NCBI RefSeq assembly: GCF_001690655.1
Contig: NZ_LZHQ01000034.1
Coordinates: forward strand, 124,001-188,000
DNA from: Gilliamella sp. Occ3-1
Lineage (GTDB): Bacteria > Pseudomonadota > Gammaproteobacteria > Enterobacterales > Orbaceae
Length of the DNA stretch: 64,000 nucleotides
Direction of reading: 5' to 3'
Part shown: piece after piece, positions 19,209-33,127 of the stretch
Numbering within the stretch: the stretch's first letter is position 1
Layout of the letters: every line of letters starts with the position of its first letter
Position numbers and translations under genes: made by a program
The notes under the pieces: model-generated
What the model was told of the DNA's origin: nothing
The model's input: the letters and a program-made list of their open reading frames with translations, nothing else
Databases searched by the model: none

Positions 19209-20606
19209 TTAATATATGTCGTATCCAACCATATCTTCGTAAGTGTCCTCACGGCGAATCAATCTATCCTTGCCTTCTTTATCTACCATTACAACAGAAG
19301 TACGAGGACGATTGTTATAAACAGTTTGGCTTTCGATGGTATAAGCACCAGCATCAAGGAAAGCAACAATATCACCGATTTGAGTGTCTTTTGGCATTAA
19401 GAATTCTTCACCTTTAACACCGACATGGAAATAGTCACCACCATCACATAAAGGACCTGCCAATTTGATGTATTCATCATGTGTTTCATTGATTTTTGAA
19501 GCATTATAAACATAGAAGAACCAATCAAAATGTTGACTATCAGATAGCACACTATAACCAGCATCAACAAATTTCCACTCAACATGCTCTTCAATATTGC
19601 CATCTAAATCATAATTGGTTTTACGTTTTTCACAGGCAACTTCAGTTACAAGCACACCTGCTGAGCCTGTTACTTTACGGCCTGGCTCAATACAGATTTC
19701 AACATCAGTGCGCCATTTGTGTACTTCACTAATAACAGCATCAGCAAAATCTTTTGCAGTAATACCTGCATACATATTATCTTCTAATGGATTACCATTT
19801 TCTTCATCATATTTATAAGGAACAGGGATCCCCCCACCTACGTTGATTAAATCAAATTTAATACCAAGCACTTCTTCTAAGCGACGTGATTCATCAACTA
19901 AAACTTTCGTAGCTTTAGCAAAAGGCTCTGATTCTGGAACTTGATCACCAACGTGCATATGTAAACCGCGTAAATGAACATATGGCATTTCTAAAATACG
20001 ACGACATGTTTCTTCTGCTTGTTCTAAATCGATACCTGATTTAGCATGATAAGCAGTGACTAATTCTGCGTGAGTTGCTGACGGAACATTTGGTTCAACA
20101 CGCACACAAACATTTGCTACCTTTTTCAAACGTCTTGAAATCTCATCAATAATATCAAGCTCATATAAGCTATCTACGTTGATAATATACAGATCATTTT
20201 GAATAGCAAACTCTAAATCCACTGGCTTTTTAACAACACCATTAAACACAATTTGGCTACCAGAGAAACCGATATCTAAACATTTACGCACTTCAAACAT
20301 TGAGTTTGCTTCGGCATAAATTCCTGCATCTTTAATCGCTTTAAGAACACCCATTACTGAACAAGTTTTTGATGCATAGAAAATTTTTGTTTTTGGATGA
20401 GCTTTAAATGCCTCTTTAATTTCTTGCACATTACGATCAATCTCCTTTTCAGAAAACACATAAAAAGGCGTTGGATATTTTTTGGCTAACTCTTCTAAAT
20501 TAACACCATCAAAACAAAGTTTGCCACTTTCAGCGCTAAAACGACGATCTTTAGTTACAAGATCAGTACGTAATTTGTTATAATTTGACATAATTTTGTC
20601 GGACAT
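19209..20606 (-). CDS. dokD: Fold-III PLP decarboxylase, probable D-ornithine/D-lysine decarboxylase
   Basis: The 465-residue protein is a DAP/ornithine decarboxylase-family enzyme. The PLP lysine is in [11 protein letters not shown] (about residue 75), the phosphate loop is [11 protein letters not shown], then comes [11 protein letters not shown], and the active-site Cys-Asp pair is in [12 protein letters not shown]. It lacks neighbours of lysine biosynthesis. It sits with a racemase, an antiporter, a permease and a divergent sigma-54 activator, an arrangement I recall for the Salmonella D-ornithine/D-lysine decarboxylase DokD. A biosynthetic diaminopimelate decarboxylase is the main alternative. 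GGAGG precedes the ATG, and a -24/-12 promoter lies about 60 bases upstream. Confidence 0.75.
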   Translation of the reverse strand: MSDKIMSNYNKLRTDLVTKDRRFSAESGKLCFDGVNLEELAKKYPTPFYVFSEKEIDRNVQEIKEAFKAHPKTKIFYASKTCSVMGVLKAIKDAGIYAEANSMFEVRKCLDIGFSGSQIVFNGVVKKPVDLEFAIQNDLYIINVDSLYELDIIDEISRRLKKVANVCVRVEPNVPSATHAELVTAYHAKSGIDLEQAEETCRRILEMPYVHLRGLHMHVGDQVPESEPFAKATKVLVDESRRLEEVLGIKFDLINVGGGIPVPYKYDEENGNPLEDNMYAGITAKDFADAVISEVHKWRTDVEICIEPGRKVTGSAGVLVTEVACEKRKTNYDLDGNIEEHVEWKFVDAGYSVLSDSQHFDWFFYVYNASKINETHDEYIKLAGPLCDGGDYFHVGVKGEEFLMPKDTQIGDIVAFLDAGAYTIESQTVYNNRPRTSVVMVDKEGKDRLIRREDTYEDMVGYDIY

Positions 20607-20662
20607 ATAGCCTCCAGTTAATGATTACATAAAAAATAAGTAAAATGGCTTCTCACTTGTTG

Positions 20663-20679
20663 TGCAATCAGCATGCCAA
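20663..20679 (-). promoter_or_regulatory. Sigma-54 (-24/-12) promoter of the decarboxylase operon
   Basis: On the minus strand this reads TTGGCATGCTGATTGCA, with GG and GC exactly ten bases apart and a near-consensus match to TGGCACG-N4-TTGC. It points toward the decarboxylase gene, whose start is about 57 bases downstream. The divergent gene encodes a sigma-54 activator, so promoter and regulator agree. Confidence 0.87.
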
Positions 20680-20760
20680 CTTTAAAAACAAAAATAATCA
20701 ATATATTAACAAACAAAACGCAAGTAAAAATTTAATCATTTAGTATGAAATCCGTTTTTA

Positions 20761-20776
20761 TGACAAAAATTTGTCA
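20761..20776. promoter_or_regulatory. Candidate upstream activator site
   Basis: TGACAAAAATTTGTCA is an inverted repeat with 7-bp arms around AA. It lies about 85-100 bases upstream of the -24/-12 promoter and about 85 bases before the activator's ATG, the expected place for a bound sigma-54 activator. The assignment is by position and symmetry only. Confidence 0.55.
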
Positions 20777-20858
20777 TTTTTATATGATAATTAACAGGCG
20801 TTTAAATTAAACAAAACTAAATATAACAAATCACCCTAGTTCAAAAGGCACGAATATC

Positions 20859-22292
20859 ATGACAATCGATCCTGAATTATTACAATCATTGGAAATATTT
20901 AAACATTTTTTTGATTTAATCCATCAACCAATGGCGATTATTGATAAAGAAGGCAAATATGTTTATTACAATCAGGAAAGTGCTGAACTTGATGGTTACC
21001 CTATAGAACAAGCTATAGGAAAACCAATGCTTAAAGTTTATCCCAAGATGCGAAAAGAAGACAGCACGATGTTGCAAGCCCTACAACATGGGAAAGAATA
21101 TCAAAACAATTACCAAAGCTATTATAACCATGTAGGTAAACTTGTAGATTATATGCACACAACAGTTCCTCTTTATAATAAAAATCAAAAAATTATCGGC
21201 GCAATAGAAATAGGTCGAAATTTATCTACTGTTAGGCAATTACAAGACCAAGTATTCAAGCTCAATAGCAAGTTATATCAAAATAAAGAACAACCATTAC
21301 CAGAAATTGTTTTTGTATCAAAAACAATGCAAGAGGTTATCGATCAAACTAACATCTTGGGAGCAAATGAAGTTCCAGTATTAATAGTTGGCGAAACAGG
21401 AACAGGTAAAGAGCTATTTGCTCGTTTAATCCACCAAATAAGCCAACGCCGTGACAAAGCATTTATCTCGCTCAACTGTAGTGCACTACCAACCACACTG
21501 ATTGAAAGCACCCTATTTGGTACGGTCAAAGGCGCATTTACAGGTGCTGAAAACCGACAAGGTTATTTAGAACTGGCTAACGGAGGCACATTATTCCTTG
21601 ATGAATTAAATGCTATGCCTCTTGAAATGCAAAGTAAATTATTACGATTCTTACAAGAAAAAACCTACTGGCAATTAGGTGGTAATAAAGAAATGCATTC
21701 AGATGTTCGTATTGTTGCTGCCATGAATGAACCACCTACAGAACTATTAAAAACAGGAAAAATGAGAAGTGATCTGTTTTTTCGCTTAAACGTTGGTTTA
21801 ATAAAACTCCCCGCTTTGCGCGACAGAACAGAAGATATTCCGGTGTTAGCACGCTATTTTATTGATAAACATAAAAACGACGTCAATGTTGTAATTAGCG
21901 GTATTAGTGAACATGCACTACAACAATTAATATCAGCTCCTTGGCCTGGTAATGTCCGTATGCTTGAAAATACAATTGTCAGAAGTATGGTATTACAAAA
22001 CGAACCGGGTAAATTACAGAATATTGTCCTTGATAAAGATCTATTCGATCTTAATAGTTCATCTTCTCAAAACGATGATATCAATAAACCAGAAAATTTA
22101 CCTATTAACACATCTACTGATGGAAACAACTTAATTGAACAAGTTGAAAACTATGAACGACAACTCATTATTAACGCATTAAATCAAGCCAACGGCAAAA
22201 TTATAACGGCGGCAAAACTATTAAACATTTCACGCACAACGTTACAATACAAAGTAAAAAAATACCATATTCAAATGGGCGTAATTAATTAA
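20859..22292 (+). CDS. Sigma-54-dependent transcriptional activator (PAS-AAA-Fis), RocR-like
   Basis: The 477-residue regulator has a PAS sensor (about residues 15-125, AIIDKEGKYVYYNQESAELD), an AAA+ domain and a Fis-type helix-turn-helix at the end (about 430-470, AAKLLNISRTTLQYKVKKY). The AAA+ domain has Walker A GETGTGKE near 178-185, the sigma-54 contact loop GAFTGA near 225 and Walker B-type GGTLFLDELN. All parts needed to open a sigma-54 promoter are present. It is divergent from the decarboxylase operon, whose promoter is of the -24/-12 type. RocR of Bacillus, which controls arginine/ornithine use, has the same layout; a basic amino acid or amine is the likely signal (inference). Confidence 0.9.
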   Translation: MTIDPELLQSLEIFKHFFDLIHQPMAIIDKEGKYVYYNQESAELDGYPIEQAIGKPMLKVYPKMRKEDSTMLQALQHGKEYQNNYQSYYNHVGKLVDYMHTTVPLYNKNQKIIGAIEIGRNLSTVRQLQDQVFKLNSKLYQNKEQPLPEIVFVSKTMQEVIDQTNILGANEVPVLIVGETGTGKELFARLIHQISQRRDKAFISLNCSALPTTLIESTLFGTVKGAFTGAENRQGYLELANGGTLFLDELNAMPLEMQSKLLRFLQEKTYWQLGGNKEMHSDVRIVAAMNEPPTELLKTGKMRSDLFFRLNVGLIKLPALRDRTEDIPVLARYFIDKHKNDVNVVISGISEHALQQLISAPWPGNVRMLENTIVRSMVLQNEPGKLQNIVLDKDLFDLNSSSSQNDDINKPENLPINTSTDGNNLIEQVENYERQLIINALNQANGKIITAAKLLNISRTTLQYKVKKYHIQMGVIN

Positions 22293-23466
22293 ACGATCGA
22301 GCACAAGCAAATGCACTACTCCATGCCCATTGAAAATTATAGCCACCTAACCAACCTGACACATCGACAACCTCACCAATAAAATAGAGGTTGGGGTGTG
22401 TTTTAACTGCCATAGTTTTGGAAGACAACACATCAGTACTTATACCACCAAGAGTCACCTCCGCAGTACGATAACCCTCAGTCCCATTTGGAGTAATATG
22501 CCAATGTGTTAAAGCATTATACAAGTCTTGCTGTTGTTTGGGATTAAGTTGCTTAACTATTATATCGTTTATCAAATTGAGCTGTATTAACACCTCAACA
22601 AGCCTTTTAGGTAAAACCTGTGCTAAACAATTTTTTATAGTTTGATTACGATTCTGCTCTAATAATGGTTTAAACGATGATTCGAATGTGAAATCAGGTA
22701 ATAAATTAATAGTAATTGACTCTCCAGCCTGCCAATAGCTTGATATTTGCAAAATAGCTGGTCCTGAAATTCCTCGATGAGTAAATAATAGATTCTCCTT
22801 AAAACTAACTCTTTCATTAGAAACTTCAACAGCAACAGCAATACCTGACAAGGTTGATAATATATCAAGTAAAGGTTTATGTAACGTGAACGGTACTAAT
22901 CCTGCTTTGACTGGTATCACTGGAATAGCCAATTTTTCGGCAATTTTATAACCAATTGAAGTCATGCCAAGGGCTGGCATCGATAAGCCTCCCGTAGCAA
23001 TAATAAGATTATCACTATCAATAATGCCTTGAGAAGTATGTAATTTAAATCCTATTTTATCACTGCTAATATCTTCAACCTGAGTCTGCATCATAAAATG
23101 AACATGCCCTTTTTGACACTCGTTTAATAGCATATCAACAATATCTTGCGCTGAATTATCACAAAATAATTGCCCATGATCTTTTTCATGGTAAGCAATA
23201 CCATACTGATTTACTAATTGGATAAAGTCCCACTGAGTAAATTGTTTCAAAGCTGATTTACAAAAATGAGGATTGCAAGAAATATAATTACTAGGTTCAA
23301 CCATTAAATTAGTAAAATTACATTTACCACCACCAGACATTAGAATTTTGCGTCCTAACTTTTTACCATTATCAATCACAGTAACATCATACCCTTTTTG
23401 CCCCAGTAAACCTGCACAAAAAAGCCCAGCGGCGCCAGCACCCACAATTGTAATTTTAGTTTGCAT
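22285..23466 (-). CDS. yhiN: FAD-dependent oxidoreductase of the YhiN/HI0933 family
   Basis: The 393-residue flavoprotein begins with the FAD-binding Rossmann motif MQTKITIVGAGAAGLFCAGL and the family hallmark GKKLGRKILMSGGGKCNFTN. It ends with the GEVVDVSGWLGGYNFQWAWS segment that closes the HI0933 fold. Members are widespread, with no established reaction. The open frame continues upstream to 23520, but the ATG at 23466 directly precedes the FAD motif. The 3' end overlaps the convergent activator gene by 8 bases. Confidence 0.92.
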   Translation of the reverse strand: MQTKITIVGAGAAGLFCAGLLGQKGYDVTVIDNGKKLGRKILMSGGGKCNFTNLMVEPSNYISCNPHFCKSALKQFTQWDFIQLVNQYGIAYHEKDHGQLFCDNSAQDIVDMLLNECQKGHVHFMMQTQVEDISSDKIGFKLHTSQGIIDSDNLIIATGGLSMPALGMTSIGYKIAEKLAIPVIPVKAGLVPFTLHKPLLDILSTLSGIAVAVEVSNERVSFKENLLFTHRGISGPAILQISSYWQAGESITINLLPDFTFESSFKPLLEQNRNQTIKNCLAQVLPKRLVEVLIQLNLINDIIVKQLNPKQQQDLYNALTHWHITPNGTEGYRTAEVTLGGISTDVLSSKTMAVKTHPNLYFIGEVVDVSGWLGGYNFQWAWSSAFACARSFN

Positions 23467-23546
23467 TATTAATAGATCAAAAATAAAAGATAACAAATTA
23501 TAACAGTATACAATTGTCACTCATAGTTATTGAATCTAACAGCAGA

Positions 23547-23586
23547 TTTTATACTCAAACACCTAGTTACCGGAAACTTTTTAACA
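23547..23586 (+). repeat. Dispersed intergenic repeat, copy B
   Basis: It contains TATACTCAAACACC and GGAAACTTTTTAACA, the two most conserved blocks of the five-copy family described at 3155. It lies upstream of yhiN and downstream of the spermidine-synthase-like pair. Confidence 0.6.
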
Positions 23587-23685
23587 AGAAAGAAAAAGAA
23601 CTTATATCCCATTTTCTAAAGCCAAATTTAAAAGCAACACCTTAACTTATAAAAAAGAAAATAAATCATAAAGGTAAATACTACT

Positions 23686-23754
23686 ATTAGCTTTCTTAAT
23701 AACGTTTATATAACTTATTAAAAGATCGACTTATAAATAATATTTATTAAGCCA
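23686..23754 (+). repeat. Direct repeat, left arm, flanking the spermidine-synthase-like pair
   Basis: The sequence from ATTAGCTTTCTTAATAACG to CTTATAAATAATATTTATT and GCCA recurs at 26245-26305 in the same orientation, with two short gaps. The pair of genes at 23984-26138 lies between the arms. Confidence 0.6.
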
Positions 23755-23983
23755 GCATTCTTTTTATTCTTCATACAATTATAAAGGTATGATTATGCAA
23801 TTTTTATAAAAGGAGGGTAAATATATCAAAATAATCTTTATTACTTATTTAAACTTAATTAGTAGTAAAAAGCTTGTATTATTAAAATAATTAACTAATT
23901 GATTTTAATAATATATTGATAAACCAGCGACAACTATCACCGATTTATCATTTTTAATATCTTTATAGTACTATTCTATCTTC

Positions 23984-24601
23984 TTATCCGCTCTTTTTTA
24001 TTCGTATTTTATTTAAAAATAGATAAGCAGATATAGCAACAACAAAATTTCCTAGTGCAGCAAATATTGTTACAACATTAAGAGCAAAATAGTTAAATAA
24101 AATAAATCCTGTCAAAATTGCACCAATTGCCGCACCAAAAGTATTAATCGCATAAAGATGTCCAGTTGTTTGACCAATATTTTTCCAAAACTGTGCTATA
24201 TAAGTAATTAAAATTGGAAGTGTTGCTCCCATCAAAAGAGCTGGAATAAGCACCAATAAGAAATTAACAATTGCAACAACAATTAAATTGTAAACAATAA
24301 AGATATCACCGACAAATAAAATAAGTTGATAACTAATTATTCCAAATAAACCAATTCCAAATTCACTAAAACAAAAAAACTGTAGTGCTTTATTTGGGTA
24401 TTTATCAACAATTTTTCCTCCTCCAAGAGCGCCTAAACCAAGTCCTAACATAAATGCCGATACAATGATTGCCACAGAATCAACATCAGAACCAAAAGCC
24501 GAATAAAGAGCTCGTTGCCAAGCAACTTGATAAGTTAAACCACTCATTCCAGAAATAAAAAATAGCGTGCTTAATAGTAGTGATTGTTTCTTACTTAACA
24601 T
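23984..24601 (-). CDS. Membrane protein related to the transmembrane part of spermidine-synthase-like proteins
   Basis: The 205-residue product is almost entirely hydrophobic (about six membrane segments). It has the pattern ISGMSGLTYQVAWQRALYSAFG seen at the start of fused membrane/spermidine-synthase-like proteins, then MLGLGLGALGGGKIVDKYPN, an MFS-like loop, and PALLMGATLPILITY. The catalytic half is missing, so it may be a partner subunit of, or a relic from, the longer upstream protein. Its start is the ATG at 24601, 10 bases after the upstream stop, with AAGGA eight bases before it; a further ATG at 24634 lacks such a site. Function unknown. Confidence 0.7.
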   Translation of the reverse strand: MLSKKQSLLLSTLFFISGMSGLTYQVAWQRALYSAFGSDVDSVAIIVSAFMLGLGLGALGGGKIVDKYPNKALQFFCFSEFGIGLFGIISYQLILFVGDIFIVYNLIVVAIVNFLLVLIPALLMGATLPILITYIAQFWKNIGQTTGHLYAINTFGAAIGAILTGFILFNYFALNVVTIFAALGNFVVAISAYLFLNKIRIKKSG

Positions 24602-24611
24602 AAAAGCGTCC

Positions 24612-26138
24612 TTAATTATTTTTCCAAAAACCATATTTATATTCAGTTATCATATTACTATCGGTAATAATTTCTGTATCTCTTCCTAAGTTATAAAGCT
24701 TTTCAACTTCATCTAGACTTAACAGTTTGGTTGCTAATGTTTTTTGGTAAGCGCCATTTTTAAGTTGTTTGGAAGCTTCATTAAACAATAGCTTACCATC
24801 TAAAACTAACTTATCGAGACTCTCTTTCGCTACACCTTCATCTATTTTAATCATTGAATCAGAAGCATAAATAAAACCCATAGTGCCCCAATAAGCATGT
24901 TTAAATACCGATTGTGCCGTTTTTAATGTATCTAGCGAACGAGTACTATTAAATGCCAAAATACCATTAGGATTTAATGAATTATGTAATATATTCATCA
25001 TCTCTTGCGATAATAGATTGGTTGTACCTGAACGCCAATGATAAGTGGTATTCATGATAATTAAATCATATTTTTTATCACTATTTCGTTTAAGCCAACG
25101 TCGACCGTCATCAATATAGATATTAATTCGATGATCATCTAGTATTGGAGAAACAACTGGGTATTGTTTAATAATATCCAAGTAACCTTTATTAATTTCA
25201 ATGCCGTCAATCGTTTCTAATGTAGGGAAACTTGATAGAGCACGCGTCCAAGCCCCACCACTAACACCAATAACCAGCACTTTTTTAGGATTTGGATGAA
25301 TTGCCGCTAATAGATAAAGCCGGTTTAAGTCATTTATATCATTATCAGGATCTATATTTAAAATACCATCATACATTCGATTTCCTAATACAATATTTTT
25401 CCTTCCATCCCTATTGTCATTGGCAATATGAATTATACCATAGCGATTTTCAATATAAGAATTAATAGATATGTCTTGTCCGAAGCTATCTCTAAAAATA
25501 TAATCAGAGTGTTTATCTACAAAATAAAAGCAACTAATACCAAGTATAGCAAAGGCAGAAACAGAAACTGCCGATTTTTTAATTATCATCAAGCCACCTA
25601 ATAAGATACAAACAATACCTATTAAAATAAACATTGATGAAATAGAAATATAATCAAGGAGAACTCCGCCAATTAATAAACTACCAAGTGTTGAGCCAAT
25701 AATATTAAAAAAATAGACTTTAGAAACTGAAGCACCTACTTTTCCATTGCCAATATTCGTACCTAAATGGTGCACAATTGGAAATAATATTGCCTTTAAA
25801 GCTGCAACGACAAATATTAAAATACTACATATACGTATACATTGAGTTAAGCTATTTGGTTGATTTATGCTTTGAATAATAAATGGAATCAATATATCAA
25901 TAAAACCAGCAAAAATTAAAACCATTCCTCCGACCAATAGTAGGTTCGAATAGCGTGTACAAATTGCTTTACCTCGACTTGCACCAAAAGCAATACCTAA
26001 TAGAAAAAAGAACAGTACAAGTGCAAAAGCATAAGGAGCACCACCTAACATAAAGCTAACGATTCTAAACCATAGCATTTCTTGACCTAAGCTCATTAAT
26101 CCAACTAAAAGTGAAATGCACCAAGCAAAATATTTCAT
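24612..26138 (-). CDS. Membrane-anchored spermidine-synthase-like protein, catalytic Asp replaced
   Basis: The 508-residue product has a hydrophobic half of about seven or eight segments (residues 1-210, including MLGGAPYAFALVLFFFLLGIAFGASRGKA, read here in two parts around FALV) and a soluble Rossmann half. The soluble half shows VLVIGVSGGAWTRALSSF near 286, an acidic ribose-binding EIN, and IYIDDGRRWL, as in spermidine synthases. Where those enzymes have an Asp-rich catalytic loop after the YDLII strand, this one has NTTYHWRSGTTNLL, so ordinary aminopropyl transfer is doubtful. A methyl- or other group transfer at the membrane is possible. It is followed by a second, membrane-only relative, probably co-transcribed. 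Confidence 0.75.
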   Translation of the reverse strand: MKYFAWCISLLVGLMSLGQEMLWFRIVSFMLGGAPYAFALVLFFFLLGIAFGASRGKAICTRYSNLLLVGGMVLIFAGFIDILIPFIIQSINQPNSLTQCIRICSILIFVVAALKAILFPIVHHLGTNIGNGKVGASVSKVYFFNIIGSTLGSLLIGGVLLDYISISSMFILIGIVCILLGGLMIIKKSAVSVSAFAILGISCFYFVDKHSDYIFRDSFGQDISINSYIENRYGIIHIANDNRDGRKNIVLGNRMYDGILNIDPDNDINDLNRLYLLAAIHPNPKKVLVIGVSGGAWTRALSSFPTLETIDGIEINKGYLDIIKQYPVVSPILDDHRINIYIDDGRRWLKRNSDKKYDLIIMNTTYHWRSGTTNLLSQEMMNILHNSLNPNGILAFNSTRSLDTLKTAQSVFKHAYWGTMGFIYASDSMIKIDEGVAKESLDKLVLDGKLLFNEASKQLKNGAYQKTLATKLLSLDEVEKLYNLGRDTEIITDSNMITEYKYGFWKNN

Positions 26139-26244
26139 AGTGTTTTCCTCTATCCTAAATAACTATTATTATTTATAACTATTATAGTAAACATATAATT
26201 AATTGCTAATGTTTTATACAATTATTCATTTTACATCAAATAAA

Positions 26245-26305
26245 ATTAGCTTCATTAATAACGCTATATTGGAAGATTAACTTATAAGTAATATTTATTT
26301 GACCA
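26245..26305 (+). repeat. Direct repeat, right arm, flanking the spermidine-synthase-like pair
   Basis: It shares ATTAGCTT, TTAATAACG, AAGAT and ACTTATAA-TAATATTTATT with 23686-23754 in the same order and orientation. It lies in the divergent promoter region between the spermidine-synthase-like gene and gltB. Confidence 0.6.
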
Positions 26306-26394
26306 AAAACTAATTTTTGATTAACTTCACACGCAATATGGAATTAAAGCCTATTCCTTCTTAAATTATAAAACGATGAATTAGAGGCAATGAT

Positions 26395-32278
<5,884 letters not shown>

Positions 32279-32702
32279 CGACTATCTTGCTTTCAATCAA
32301 AATTACTTTAAATAAAAAAACAAACCCGCTTTAAAACAGCGGGTTTTTAATGCTTAATTTATTGTATTGTTATCCAAGCAATTTATAACAATTATTCACT
32401 AAAAAGCTTCATTTATATGGTTTATTTTATTAAAATTTTTGCGTTCGAGAAATATTTTGTTATCTAAGTAAAAATATAAGCTGTGAATTTTTGTTGCCCC
32501 TTGCCGCTCTCAACTTATACGGCGGTTGCTTTCTTTTGTTATTATCCTTTTTTCAACCGTCAACTCATGCTATAAACGAAAATAGTGCATGTTTATAGAA
32601 AATACTGAAATGTTTATCTATAGTATAATCAGTATAATCAAAAATTACATCTTTATAATAATTGTTTTTCATTTTGACAAAAAATGCTAACATATTGCTA
32701 TT
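32279..32702. other. Gene-free stretch between gltD and secM
   Basis: It contains the gltBD terminator and, near 32490-32520, a weak CCGC/GCGG inverted repeat. A TTGACA at 32674-32679 lies about 23 bases before the secM start codon; a TGCTAT 16 bases further could be its -10, but that would leave almost no leader, so I do not call a promoter. No gene is seen. In E. coli lpxC precedes secM; here it does not. Confidence 0.5.
32323..32348 (+). terminator. Rho-independent terminator after gltD
   Basis: AACCCGCT and AGCGGGTT form an 8-bp stem with a TTAAAAC-type loop followed by TTTTTAA, 45 bases after the gltD stop codon. Confidence 0.88.
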
Positions 32703-33047
32703 ATGGCAATCACTAATTATTGGCAAAAACTTAGCAAATGCTTAATTATTAAAACCGCTTTCCCGCACTTATTATTAGGTGTGATTGCTACTGTGTTCAG
32801 TTTATGTCAACACAATGCACTTCCTACAGAATCTTCAGTTTCGCAAATTGGAATTATTGCAATTGCATCTATTGTGCAAGATCACAAAGAAGTAGATCGA
32901 AAAAAATCCCAAACGCTACCGCAGTTACAAAAGCAATGTATTGTAGCACTTTTTATCAGACCCAATTATATTGAGCTTTCACCAAGTAAAGTTATCCGAC
33001 TATCTCCCTATAACGGCATACGAGCCGGACCTATAGCTACCGCTTAA
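32703..33047 (+). CDS. secM: Secretion monitor SecM with a divergent arrest motif
   Basis: SecM is a secreted leader protein whose stalling in the ribosome exposes the secA start when export is slow. The 114-residue product lies immediately before secA. It has a basic N-terminus and signal sequence containing FPHLLLGVIATVFSL, very like the FWPHLLLGMVAAS of E. coli SecM, and ends GIRAGPIATA (GIRAGP at residues 105-110). The upstream part of the E. coli motif (Phe150, Trp155, Ile156) corresponds to Pro94, Arg99 and Leu100 here, so two key residues are lost. The mature part is about 55 residues shorter than in E. coli (170 residues). Confidence 0.88.
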   Translation: MAITNYWQKLSKCLIIKTAFPHLLLGVIATVFSLCQHNALPTESSVSQIGIIAIASIVQDHKEVDRKKSQTLPQLQKQCIVALFIRPNYIELSPSKVIRLSPYNGIRAGPIATA

Positions 33048-33127
33048 TGATATTATCACGCAAATAAAATTAATTTTTATATAAGGCTAATGCCCTAGAT
33101 CCGTATAGAAAAAACAAGAGAAAAGTT

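Larger units (their letters stand above)
23521..23983. other. Gene-free stretch with two kinds of repeat
   Basis: This 463-base stretch holds copy B of the dispersed repeat (23547-23586) and one arm of a long direct repeat (23686-23754). A ribosome-binding-like AAAGGAGGG at about 23809-23817 is not followed by a start codon. I see no gene. Confidence 0.6.

Noticed and set aside
19615..19818. Open frames on the strand opposite the decarboxylase and other large genes
   Set aside because: They are shadows of the strongly supported genes, without ribosome binding sites or recognisable domains.
23785..23830. ATGATTATGCAATTTTTATAA followed by AAGGAGGG, looking like a tiny leader peptide and a ribosome binding site
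   Set aside because: The possible peptide has five or six codons and no gene with a start codon follows the GGAGG, so there is nothing to lead into.
24612..26138. Link between the spermidine-synthase-like protein and the putative amine-producing decarboxylase 4 kb away
   Set aside because: The catalytic aspartate region of aminopropyltransferases is not kept and the genes are in different transcription units, so proximity alone does not support a polyamine pathway.
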